From Candidatus Firestoneibacteriota bacterium (lineage in GTDB: Bacteria > Oederibacteriota > JAAXVQ01 > JAUVAV01), in assembly GCA_030635415.1 (NCBI GenBank), contig DAOVYW010000117.1:1-7456 (forward strand): a DNA stretch of 7,456 nucleotides. Direction: 5' to 3'. Positions 1 to 5,160 of the stretch are shown here, piece after piece (within the stretch, counting starts at the first letter, position 1; the number at the start of each line of letters is the position of its first letter). The notes beneath the pieces were generated by a model that was given only the letters and a program-made list of their open reading frames with translations, had not been told where the DNA came from and did no database searches. Position numbers and translations under genes: made by a program.

Positions 1-1
1 G

Positions 2-121
2 AAATGGCTGGAAAAGTATTTTGGAAAGACCGATGTTGTTTTTTGGAAGCCGACTATGGAAAACGCACGGCTTAAAACCGGCTTTTTCAGGATCGACTAT
101 TTAATATATCGAGACACCTAA
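2..121 (+). CDS. C-terminal fragment of an unidentified protein (cut by window start)
   Basis: Reading from base 2, an open frame runs 39 codons to a TAA at 119-121. The peptide is rich in aromatic and basic residues and ends in TGFFRIDYLIYRDT. The other two plus-strand frames are less convincing; one stops at 73-75. The composition looks coding and the stop is followed by intergenic-looking sequence, so this is probably the true end of a gene that begins outside the window. I do not recognise the family. It converges on the minus-strand gene that ends at 265. Because pyrG is often preceded by other envelope or nucleotide genes, it could be the original upstream neighbour of the damaged pyrG at 3293, but nothing in the peptide shows this. 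Confidence 0.5.
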   Translation, partial: KWLEKYFGKTDVVFWKPTMENARLKTGFFRIDYLIYRDT

Positions 122-130
122 AACCTTATG

Positions 131-190
131 GCCCCTTAGTGCAGTGAAGGAGAAGCAGTCATCCTTAGTCCGGGCACAACCCGTTAGGGG
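131..190. other. Possible three-armed fold in the convergent intergenic region
   Basis: Three nested pairings are visible: CCCCT (132-136) with AGGGG (186-190), enclosing AAGGA (147-151) with TCCTT (162-166) and CGGG (171-174) with CCCG (180-183). Each stem is only 4-5 bp, so this is suggestive rather than a firm RNA. No T-run follows, so it is not an ordinary intrinsic terminator. It lies between the end of the upstream gene and the end of the DKNYY gene, where two transcripts meet. Part of it (147-166) recurs, split by an insert, at 2093-2140. Confidence 0.25.
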
Positions 191-264
191 ACGTGCATTT
201 GGGAGTGTGGCGAAAAAAGATCAGATGGAATGATTGGTTATGCATTCATTAGAATTAATAGGGA

Positions 265-1128
265 TTATTCCCCTATGATTGGTTCCGCTATGTCTTTAAA
301 TTCCTCTTTAAGACTTTCCGGGCTAAAATTTGTATTAGTTAAGAGGCCTTCTGCAATAGCTATTCTTATATATTTTTTCGCCTTGTCTATTTCCTGGGGG
401 ATTTGTAGTTTTTCATAATATAGACGGGCGATTTCATAATGAGCAGTTGAAAGCGTTTCAACTTCAAATTCCGTCTCGAAATCATCTAATGTAGCTTTCC
501 ATTTTTTGATTCCCTTTTCCAGGGCAATGTTCATCCAAATAAAGGCTTGGTAATTATCTTTATTTTCGCCATAAAACTCAATCAATTCATCTATGGCGTC
601 ATTTTCTCCTTGCTTAATTCTTTTTAACAAATTTTCTTCTTCGTCCTTGTGACTTGATCCCTCAGTACTTGCTATAATTTTTTGTATCATGGCATCAGAA
701 GGCGCCTCTTTAAGTATGCTCGCGCATTCAAAATAATGATTTTTATCTTTGGCAAATCCATTTCCAATTATTTGAAAGGTATTTACATCTGCCCCGGTAA
801 CAGTTCGCAATTGCCAAAACACGTGTTTTCTGTCCTTGCTATATTCATCATCTAAAACAATAAAACCGGAAATATCAGCATCAATAATCTTCATTGACTT
901 AAAATAGACGGCATTAGTATCTTTGCCGAAATTAACGCCCAAAACTCTAAAACTTTCCGGGTCAGCGCCTGCAATTAAATAAGATTGAAAAAACACATTC
1001 TGGTTGTCTTTTCCATAAGACTGGTTTAATTCGCAAAATGAAAAAATATCACTATTTGCTATTATTTCTTTATAACCTTTTCCCAAATAATAAACATAGT
1101 CACTAGTTATTTCATAAAACTGTTTCAT
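265..1128 (-). CDS. DKNYY-repeat protein with C-terminal Sel1/TPR-like helices, function unknown
   Basis: The product is 287 aa from the ATG at 1128. That start is preferred over an in-frame GTG at 1143 because GGTGGAG sits 9 nt upstream of the ATG and overlaps the GTG. The N-terminal half carries about four copies of a motif of the form y-x-KD-k-x-x-V-y-F followed by an ADxxxF stretch, at roughly residues 37-48, 66-78, 95-107 and 124-135. Examples are FGKDTNAVYF and YSKDRKHVFW. This matches the DKNYY family, seen in many bacterial proteins of unknown function. The C-terminal half (about 165-260) is helical, with Sel1/TPR-like spacing (AFIWMNIALEKG, AHYEIARLYYEK), suggesting protein-protein contacts. 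I see no signal peptide or membrane segment, so it is probably cytoplasmic. It lies 101 nt downstream of the HExxH gene on the same strand, and cotranscription is plausible. It is AT-rich relative to the right half of the window. The family call is fairly secure; the function is unknown. Confidence 0.8.
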   Translation of the reverse strand: MKQFYEITSDYVYYLGKGYKEIIANSDIFSFCELNQSYGKDNQNVFFQSYLIAGADPESFRVLGVNFGKDTNAVYFKSMKIIDADISGFIVLDDEYSKDRKHVFWQLRTVTGADVNTFQIIGNGFAKDKNHYFECASILKEAPSDAMIQKIIASTEGSSHKDEEENLLKRIKQGENDAIDELIEFYGENKDNYQAFIWMNIALEKGIKKWKATLDDFETEFEVETLSTAHYEIARLYYEKLQIPQEIDKAKKYIRIAIAEGLLTNTNFSPESLKEEFKDIAEPIIGE

Positions 1129-1229
1129 GGATATGAACTCCACCTGACTGATGGGAACTTTTCAGAATAAACAAATCATTCCTGCCCCAAAGTGTTAATT
1201 ACTTTGTTCCACACTATCCCAAACTTGTC

Positions 1230-2075
1230 TTACCTTTGGAGATTTTCTTTCGTTTTTTGAAACCAAGAAATTTGTAGACCATATTTCAACATTTTACTTT
1301 CATTTAATATTTTTTTAAAGGGGAAAATATTTTTCCCCAACATGCGTTTTCTAAATTCATCAGCATATCGATGTGCGAAAATTTCTTTATCGCGGACCGG
1401 TTTAGCATCATATAAATCGGAAAAACCAACGAATAAGTTATCATCGCTTTTTCTGCTTGGTTCAAGAACATTTACTAAGTAATCAACATAGTGGCCTATC
1501 TCGTGGGGTAAAGTGCGGTAAAGTTGTGTGTTTCGAACGGAAGCAATATCTTGATGGATAACATAATTTCGTTTTGTCAGTTCGATTTTGTATCCATCTT
1601 GTTCTAATCTCGCTAATTCGGTTTTTTTCTCTGGCGTGACGGATTTACTCCATTTTAGAATTCCATTGTGATTTTGGGCCTCGATAAAAATAGCTGGACT
1701 TTCACATTTACCAATTACTGCCCAATAAGCCAGTCTGCCCCAACAAGGTTGTAATATGATTTCTTTTTTCTTTGGCTGTCTTAAAACAATAATATCAATT
1801 TCTTGAATATGTTTTTTGGGAATAAATGATAGAACTTTTTCTATGTCTTCAATTGTACATGCATGGTAAAATCCGGTTTGTGTTGGCTCTACGAAAAAAG
1901 TAATCTCATGATTATTGATTTGCTTTTTGATTTTTACTGGCTGACAAAGTTTTTCCCAAAAAACGCGTTCATCATGTAGTGCCCAAGGAATTACCAGTTT
2001 ATTGTTTTTGCTATAACCTTGTTTTTCGGTACCAATATTTCGGTTTCTTCTTGTGCAATTCCAACCTGGATTCAT
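1230..2075 (-). CDS. Putative zinc metalloprotein with HEIGH motif, function unknown
   Basis: The product is 281 aa from the ATG at 2075; an in-frame GTG at 2087 would add four residues. Neither start has a strong Shine-Dalgarno sequence, so the start is uncertain. Around residues 188-198 the sequence LYRTLPHEIGHYVDYL contains HExxH (H191, E192, H195), the core of zincin metallopeptidases. About 36 residues further on, KEIFAHRYADEF supplies E231 as a possible third, gluzincin-type ligand. The N-terminal part has an FFVEPTQTGFYHACT segment and a central LRQPKKKEIILQPCWGRLAYW block. Both look like conserved elements of a family I cannot name, not random sequence. No signal peptide or transmembrane segment is visible, which suggests a cytoplasmic enzyme. 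A good minus-strand promoter lies at 2188-2216, and the roughly 100-nt leader contains a 10-bp perfect hairpin. Metal binding is a strong inference; proteolysis and substrate are unproven. Confidence 0.75.
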   Translation of the reverse strand: MNPGWNCTRRNRNIGTEKQGYSKNNKLVIPWALHDERVFWEKLCQPVKIKKQINNHEITFFVEPTQTGFYHACTIEDIEKVLSFIPKKHIQEIDIIVLRQPKKKEIILQPCWGRLAYWAVIGKCESPAIFIEAQNHNGILKWSKSVTPEKKTELARLEQDGYKIELTKRNYVIHQDIASVRNTQLYRTLPHEIGHYVDYLVNVLEPSRKSDDNLFVGFSDLYDAKPVRDKEIFAHRYADEFRKRMLGKNIFPFKKILNESKMLKYGLQISWFQKTKENLQR

Positions 2076-2092
2076 AATAGCGCCCACTCGGT

Positions 2093-2140
2093 AAGGAGAA
2101 GAGCCTAAATAAGAAGTCTCTTATTTAGCTAGTCATCCTT
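2093..2140. repeat. Split copy of the 147-166 sequence with a palindromic insert
   Basis: AAGGAGAAG (2093-2101) and AGTCATCCTT (2131-2140) are the same two blocks found nearly adjacent at 147-155 and 157-166. Here a 29-nt insert (2102-2130) separates them, against 1 nt there. The insert is built around a perfect 10-bp inverted repeat, CTAAATAAGA (2105-2114) and TCTTATTTAG (2119-2128), with loop AGTC. AAGGA and TCCTT at the outside can pair, extending the fold. It sits in the presumed 5' leader of the HExxH gene, so it might affect that gene's expression, or it may be a small mobile palindrome. The hairpin is certain at sequence level; its role is not. Confidence 0.55.
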
Positions 2141-2187
2141 TTTCCCCTTCTTGCCTCTCTGTTTATTCGCTCTATACACTATTGGTC

Positions 2188-2216
2188 ATTATACTTTTTC
2201 TTTCGTCCCTGGGCAA
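2188..2216 (-). promoter_or_regulatory. Sigma70-like promoter for the HExxH gene
   Basis: Read on the minus strand, TTGCCC (2216-2211) and a perfect TATAAT (2193-2188) are separated by 17 nt. Transcription would start near 2181 and give a leader of about 105 nt before the ATG at 2075. It is divergent from the toxin-antitoxin promoter at 2321. Confidence 0.55.
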
Positions 2217-2320
2217 ATTATAATATTTAAAATAATATTCTATCTTGATTGAACGAGGGAAAGTGTTTGTGCAAGGGGAATCCCTAACCGATTAACCGAA
2301 AGCCGTCCCCCTGATTTAGA

Positions 2321-2349
2321 TTGACAAGAGCCGAATTTAGAGCTGTATT
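2321..2349 (+). promoter_or_regulatory. Sigma70-like promoter of the toxin-antitoxin operon, with possible operator hexamers
   Basis: A perfect TTGACA (2321-2326) and TGTATT (2344-2349) are 17 nt apart, predicting a start near 2356. A strong ribosome site, GAGGAGGTG (2361-2369), lies just before the antitoxin ATG at 2375. ATTTAG occurs three times around the promoter (2314-2319, 2335-2340, 2347-2352). Since Phd/YefM antitoxins bind and repress their own promoters, these repeats are a candidate operator; that is inference. Confidence 0.55.
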
Positions 2350-2374
2350 TAGTGCGATTTGAGGAGGTGTAAAA

Positions 2375-2659
2375 ATGAATCTGGCACAAGATGTTGAACC
2401 TATAACTATTTTGAAGACTAAATGCGCCGAAATCATTTCCCGGGCGCGCCAAAGCCGGCAACCGGTGGCCATAACTCGAAACGGGAAAGTAACAGCTATT
2501 ATTCAAGATGTTAAAAGCTATGAAAAAGAGAAAAAAACATTAATGCTGCTAAAATTCCTGGCCCGAGGAGAAAGGGAATTGATAGGCGGCAAGGGCGCAG
2601 ACCATAATAAAGTAAAAAAGCAACTACTGTCAAAATTGAATAAAGTTAAGAATGCGTAA
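2375..2659 (+). CDS. Phd/YefM-family antitoxin
   Basis: This 94-aa protein is of typical antitoxin size. Residues about 10-55 (ILKTKCAEIISRARQSRQPV, then AITRNGKVTAIIQDVKSYEK) match the Phd/YefM N-terminal fold: a helix, then a V-AITRNGKxxAII strand pair that forms the DNA-binding dimer. The basic, flexible C-terminal third (about 60-94) is the expected toxin-wrapping part. The start is well supported by GAGGAGGTG 5 nt before the ATG. Its stop overlaps the start of the toxin by 8 nt, giving the usual antitoxin-first order with translational coupling. By family knowledge it neutralises the partner toxin and represses the operon. The lysine-rich C-terminus matches the AT-rich composition of the block. 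Confidence 0.85.
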   Translation: MNLAQDVEPITILKTKCAEIISRARQSRQPVAITRNGKVTAIIQDVKSYEKEKKTLMLLKFLARGERELIGGKGADHNKVKKQLLSKLNKVKNA

Positions 2660-2987
2660 AAAACGCAAAATTATATGGGCGCCAATCGCTGTTCGTGATT
2701 TTAATAATTTGTGGGAATACATTATAGAGAATGATTCCCTCAATAATGCCATCCATATACAAAATAAATTGGTGGAAAAAATTGAAAACCTTGAATTATA
2801 TCCCGGGAAAAACCGAGTTCCACCGGAATTGAAAGAATTAGGGTTGATGTCTATCCGGGAGTTAATCATTGCGTCCTATAGTATCTTTTGTCGATTTGAT
2901 AAAAACACCATAGATATCATAGGCGTTCTTGACCGGCGCAGGGACCTCGAAGAAATCATCTTTGAAAGAAATATAATCGAAATGTAG
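2652..2987 (+). CDS. RelE/ParE-superfamily toxin
   Basis: The protein is 111 aa, slightly longer than the usual 90-105. It begins with a strand (KIIWAPIAVRDF) and two helices (about 13-48), followed by the ELYPGKNR turn. The conserved core is RELIIASYSIFCRF (69-82) and IDIIGVLDRRRDLEEII (87-103). This is the ParE/RelE pattern R-E-L-x-x-x-Y-x-I-x-Y-R then I-x-x-V-x-H-x-R-R-D-L. The usual His before the arginines is Asp here (D94). Whether it acts as an mRNA interferase (RelE) or a gyrase poison (ParE) cannot be told from sequence; the pattern leans to ParE. The ATG lies inside the end of the antitoxin gene, so expression is probably coupled. No clear terminator follows. Confidence 0.85.
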   Translation: MRKKRKIIWAPIAVRDFNNLWEYIIENDSLNNAIHIQNKLVEKIENLELYPGKNRVPPELKELGLMSIRELIIASYSIFCRFDKNTIDIIGVLDRRRDLEEIIFERNIIEM

Positions 2988-3205
2988 GAGTTAGGTAACC
3001 CGGCTGCCGCCTATGCCATGGAAAGCCCTGGAACTCACAATAAAAACAATATGGAGGGCGGAATAAATCACATAATATGCGGAGCATAACCGGATATTTC
3101 CAGCACTATTTTTGGGCATAGGCAACATAGCTAATTTATTAATCCGCATGTTGGTGGCGGAAAGGAACCCATTCCTGGCATGCTACGATTAATTTTCGAT
3201 TTAAT
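2988..3205. other. Gene-free stretch with an imperfect inverted repeat
   Basis: I see no convincing ORF or RNA gene here. AATATGCGGA (3074-3083) and TCCGCATGTT (3143-3152) form an inverted repeat with one mismatch. TATGC-GGA-GCATA (3076-3088) is a small self-complementary hairpin, and AGGAA-CCCA-TTCCT (3163-3176) is another. Such clusters occur at recombinase or transposon ends, but no recombinase or transposase gene is present. The stretch probably marks the edge between the AT-rich block and the housekeeping region. Confidence 0.3.
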
Positions 3206-3233
3206 TTGACACTGCGCCAGTCCCAGGTAAAAT
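3206..3233 (+). promoter_or_regulatory. Sigma70-like promoter for the pyrG remnant/kdsA transcript
   Basis: TTGACA (3206-3211) and TAAAAT (3228-3233) are spaced by 16 nt, placing the start near 3240. TATAAA (3233-3238) is an alternative -10. Transcription would run through the pyrG fragment into kdsA and the RNase HI gene. It is probably the original pyrG promoter, retained after most of pyrG was lost. Confidence 0.55.
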
Positions 3234-3292
3234 ATAAAGGCTTATATTCAGCGCGCTCGCTTCACTGTCAAGTGTAGTTGATGCGGGAAGAT

Positions 3293-3416
3293 ATGGCACA
3301 AACTAAGTATGCTTTTATAACCGGTGGGGTGGTCTCGTCCTGGGAAAAGGTCGTGGCCGCGGTATCCTCCGGGTTAAAAATAAAAGAGAGTTTCTCGAAC
3401 TCCAAAGGGAAAAAGC
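3293..3416 (+). pseudogene. pyrG: Truncated 5' remnant of CTP synthase gene
   Basis: From the ATG at 3293 the frame reads MAQTKYAFITGGVVSS, nearly identical to the start of CTP synthases (TKYIFVTGGVVSS). The enzyme makes CTP from UTP, ATP and glutamine, and its N-terminal P-loop reads SSLGKG. Here the next residues are WEKVVAAVSSGLKIKE. At DNA level, losing one C (TCC-CTG to TCCTG) and gaining one C a few codons later (GGT-C-GTG) turns LGKG into WEKV and then restores the frame to V-A-A. Homology fades after about 33 codons, whereas complete CTP synthases have around 540. The frame stops at 3454, overlapping kdsA out of frame. An upstream in-frame ATG at 3281 is possible. A nonfunctional fragment is the best reading. 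pyrG next to kdsA is a known gene order, which supports ancestry. A functional copy would have to be elsewhere. Confidence 0.8.
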
Positions 3417-4241
3417 GTGTCCAACCCAGTAGCTGTCGGAAATTATATCCTTGATCCGCAAAAGTTTTTATTGATTGCCGGACCTTGTGTGATTGAAAGC
3501 GAAGAACTTACGCGCTCTCTGGCCCGGGACCTGAAAATTCTGGCACAGGAGCGTAATATAGATCTGATTTTCAAGGCTTCGTTTGATAAGGCCAACCGCA
3601 GCTCTTTAAAGTCCTATCGCGGGCCGGGATTTGAATCAGGGCTCAGAATACTTGGGCGCATCCGGCAGGAAGAAAAAGTGGCAGTGCTAACGGATGTGCA
3701 TTCTCCGGAGCAGGCGGAGGCCGCGGGGAAGTTTGTGGATGTCCTGCAGATACCGGCTTTTCTTTCGCGGCAGACAGATTTACTGCTGGCCGTAGCCCAT
3801 ACCGGAAAGGCGGTTAATATAAAAAAGGGTCAATTTATGGCTCCCCGGGACATGGGCCGGGTGATAGAAAAAGTTGCTTCGATTAACAAAAATATCCTGG
3901 TGACGGAACGCGGATATGCTTTTGGATACAACAACCTGGTGGCGGATATGCGTTCCCTGGCAATTCTCAGGAAATTCGGATATCCCGTGATTTTTGACGC
4001 GACGCATAGTGTGCAATTACCCGGCCAGGGAGATCAATCCGGCGGAGAAAGGGAATTTGTTCCCGTATTGGCGCGTGCTGCGGCCGGCGCCGGAATTGAC
4101 GGTATATTTATTGAGACCCATCCGGAACCTGAGCGAGCGCTTTCGGATAGTGCCGTAATGGTCAAATTCGAGGAATTGCCCGGTCTTTTAGACGCGGTTT
4201 TGGCCGTGCATCGGGCAGTACAGGGGCAGGCAGAAAGATGA
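3417..4241 (+). CDS. kdsA: 3-deoxy-8-phosphooctulonate synthase (KDO-8-phosphate synthase), metal-dependent class
   Basis: KdsA condenses phosphoenolpyruvate with D-arabinose 5-phosphate to make KDO 8-phosphate, precursor of the Kdo sugar of lipopolysaccharide; it is cytoplasmic. The 274-aa length fits the family (E. coli 284). Motifs in order are GPCVIES (22-28), FKASFDKANRSS (52-63), LTDVHSPEQ (91-99), IPAFLSRQTDLL (112-123), NIKKGQFMAP (134-143), TERGYAFGYNNLVADMRSL (163-181), FDATHSVQLPG (193-203) and ETHPEPERALSDSA (233-246). Likely metal ligands are C24, H197, E233 and D244; Cys at position 24, instead of Asn, marks the metal-dependent class. The start is a GTG with AAAGGGA about 6 nt upstream, inside the end of the pyrG remnant. 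It overlaps the next gene by 4 nt. The identification is secure. Confidence 0.96.
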   Translation: MSNPVAVGNYILDPQKFLLIAGPCVIESEELTRSLARDLKILAQERNIDLIFKASFDKANRSSLKSYRGPGFESGLRILGRIRQEEKVAVLTDVHSPEQAEAAGKFVDVLQIPAFLSRQTDLLLAVAHTGKAVNIKKGQFMAPRDMGRVIEKVASINKNILVTERGYAFGYNNLVADMRSLAILRKFGYPVIFDATHSVQLPGQGDQSGGEREFVPVLARAAAGAGIDGIFIETHPEPERALSDSAVMVKFEELPGLLDAVLAVHRAVQGQAER

Positions 4242-4648
4242 GCAGGGGGTATTTATTTTGCGATGGAGGAGCTCGGGGAAATCCCGGGCCGGCCGGAGCC
4301 GGAGCGGTTCTCTATGATGACCAGGGACGGGAGTTGGCTTCCCAGGGGAAATATATCGGGTCCGCCACGAATAATGTAGCTGAGTATCGGGGAGTAGTTC
4401 TGGGACTCTCCCTGGCCCGCAAACAGGGATTAAAAAGTATTCATCTGAATTTGGATTCGGAATTAGTGGTACGCCAATTAAGAGGTGAATACCGGGTCCG
4501 TCATCCCGGATTACAGCCGCTTTGGAAAGAGGTAAAAAACCAGTTGCGTGATTTTGATTATTGGGAAGCCCATCATATTCCCAGGGATAAAAATACTGTG
4601 GCGGACAGATTAGTCAATGAAGCGATTGACCGCCAGATGAAAGAATAG
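4238..4648 (+). CDS. rnhA: Ribonuclease HI family protein
   Basis: The 136-aa protein covers a full RNase H fold. The catalytic acidic set is visible: D9 in FCDGGARGNPG, E49 in NNVAEYRG, D73 in LNLDSELVV and D123 in HIPRDKNTVADRL. These coordinate two magnesium ions and cut RNA in RNA-DNA hybrids, removing replication primers and R-loops. The NPGPAGAG and TNNVAEY signatures are those of the compact RNase HI-like branch common in bacteria and archaea; the basic loop of E. coli RNase HI is not evident. ATGA overlaps the kdsA stop by 4 nt, so the two genes are almost certainly cotranscribed and coupled. There is no functional link to Kdo synthesis, so the pairing is probably historical. Family assignment is firm; the symbol rnhA is by similarity. 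Confidence 0.9.
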   Translation: MSRGYLFCDGGARGNPGPAGAGAVLYDDQGRELASQGKYIGSATNNVAEYRGVVLGLSLARKQGLKSIHLNLDSELVVRQLRGEYRVRHPGLQPLWKEVKNQLRDFDYWEAHHIPRDKNTVADRLVNEAIDRQMKE

Positions 4649-4650
4649 AT

Positions 4651-4687
4651 GGTGAAATCACCCTGCTAACCGGGCGTTTTGACCCGG
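4651..4687 (+). other. Two small hairpins between the RNase HI and PilZ genes
   Basis: GGTGA-AA-TCACC (4651-4662) and CCGGG-N8-CCCGG (4670-4687) are perfect short stems immediately after the RNase HI stop. The second has no T-run behind it, so termination would be weak at best. No known riboswitch architecture fits. Confidence 0.35.
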
Positions 4688-4707
4688 GAGGAATAGAATA
4701 CTAAAAT
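4679..4707 (+). promoter_or_regulatory. Possible promoter close to the PilZ gene
   Basis: TTGACC (4679-4684) and TAAAAT (4702-4707) are 17 nt apart, a good sigma70 match using the same -10 as the kdsA promoter. However, the predicted start near 4714 falls inside the ribosome site AAGGAGG (4709-4715), which serves the ATG at 4722. The hexamers may therefore be coincidental, or the start may be slightly shifted. Confidence 0.3.
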
Positions 4708-4721
4708 CAAGGAGGATTTTT

Positions 4722-5132
4722 ATGGAGAATGCATCTTTGTCTTTTGATAAACGTAAACATCCGCGTATCACGGTAACCATTCAGATTAAATATAAGGTGA
4801 TCAACCAGAGCGAAGAAGCTGTTTCCATCATGGAACAGAAGAAGGTGATCCAGGATGGAAAAGCGGATAATGTTTCGGCCGAAGGTTTGTTTCTGGTTAG
4901 TGAAAAAATATTAGAGAATGGGGATATTCTGAAACTGGAAGTAACCCTTCCGGGAGAACCCCAGCCTTTAAGAGCTTTTTCCGAGGTGGTCTGGATCTCG
5001 GATTACGGCCTGCCGGAAGGCAAGCACGGGGCGGGTATCTATTTTATGGCCCTGCGGGACGAGGATGCGGATAAAATCGGGCGCTTTGTGGCTGAAGTAT
5101 TAAAAGTTGAAAGACCGACGTCAGAGGAATAA
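4722..5132 (+). CDS. PilZ-domain protein, putative cyclic di-GMP receptor
   Basis: The 136-aa protein is essentially one PilZ domain. The RxxxR switch is RKHPR at 11-15, and the second ligand-binding motif (D/N)xSxxG is NVSAEG at 50-55. Both halves of the cyclic di-GMP site are intact, so binding is likely. The rest is the expected beta barrel, with LKLEVTLPGE, AFSEVVWI and HGAGIYFMAL strands and a C-terminal helix (about 112-127). The 34-residue gap between the motifs, containing a charged insert (about 30-45), is longer than usual. No other domain is attached, so it would act through a partner, as PilZ proteins controlling motility, surface polysaccharide or secretion do; no partner is evident nearby. 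AAGGAGG lies 6 nt before the ATG. A T-run at 5139-5145 just after the gene may help termination, but no strong stem precedes it. Confidence 0.9.
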   Translation: MENASLSFDKRKHPRITVTIQIKYKVINQSEEAVSIMEQKKVIQDGKADNVSAEGLFLVSEKILENGDILKLEVTLPGEPQPLRAFSEVVWISDYGLPEGKHGAGIYFMALRDEDADKIGRFVAEVLKVERPTSEE

Positions 5133-5160
5133 TCCGCCTTTTTTTAATACGTCACCGCGA

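Noticed and set aside
122..200. Integron attC site (GTTAGGGG at 183-190, CCCCTTAG at 132-139)
   Set aside because: The core-site patterns RYYYAAC and GTTRRRY are not both matched, the arms pair for only five bases, and no integrase is present.
230..284. Direct repeat ATGATTGGTT (230-239 and 275-284) as a target-site duplication
   Set aside because: One copy lies within the 3' end of the DKNYY coding sequence and no element lies between the copies, so chance is more likely.
2240..2506. Minus-strand frames over the toxin-antitoxin promoter and antitoxin start
   Set aside because: They are antisense to a well-supported antitoxin with promoter and ribosome site and show no recognisable domain.
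2992..2998. GTTAGGT matching the integron R' core consensus
   Set aside because: A seven-base match with no matching partner core nearby is expected by chance.
4670..4715. PreQ1 or cyclic di-GMP riboswitch upstream of the PilZ gene
   Set aside because: One CCGGG/CCCGG stem before an A-rich stretch resembles preQ1-I only superficially and lacks its loop sequence. The region is too short for a cyclic di-GMP riboswitch.
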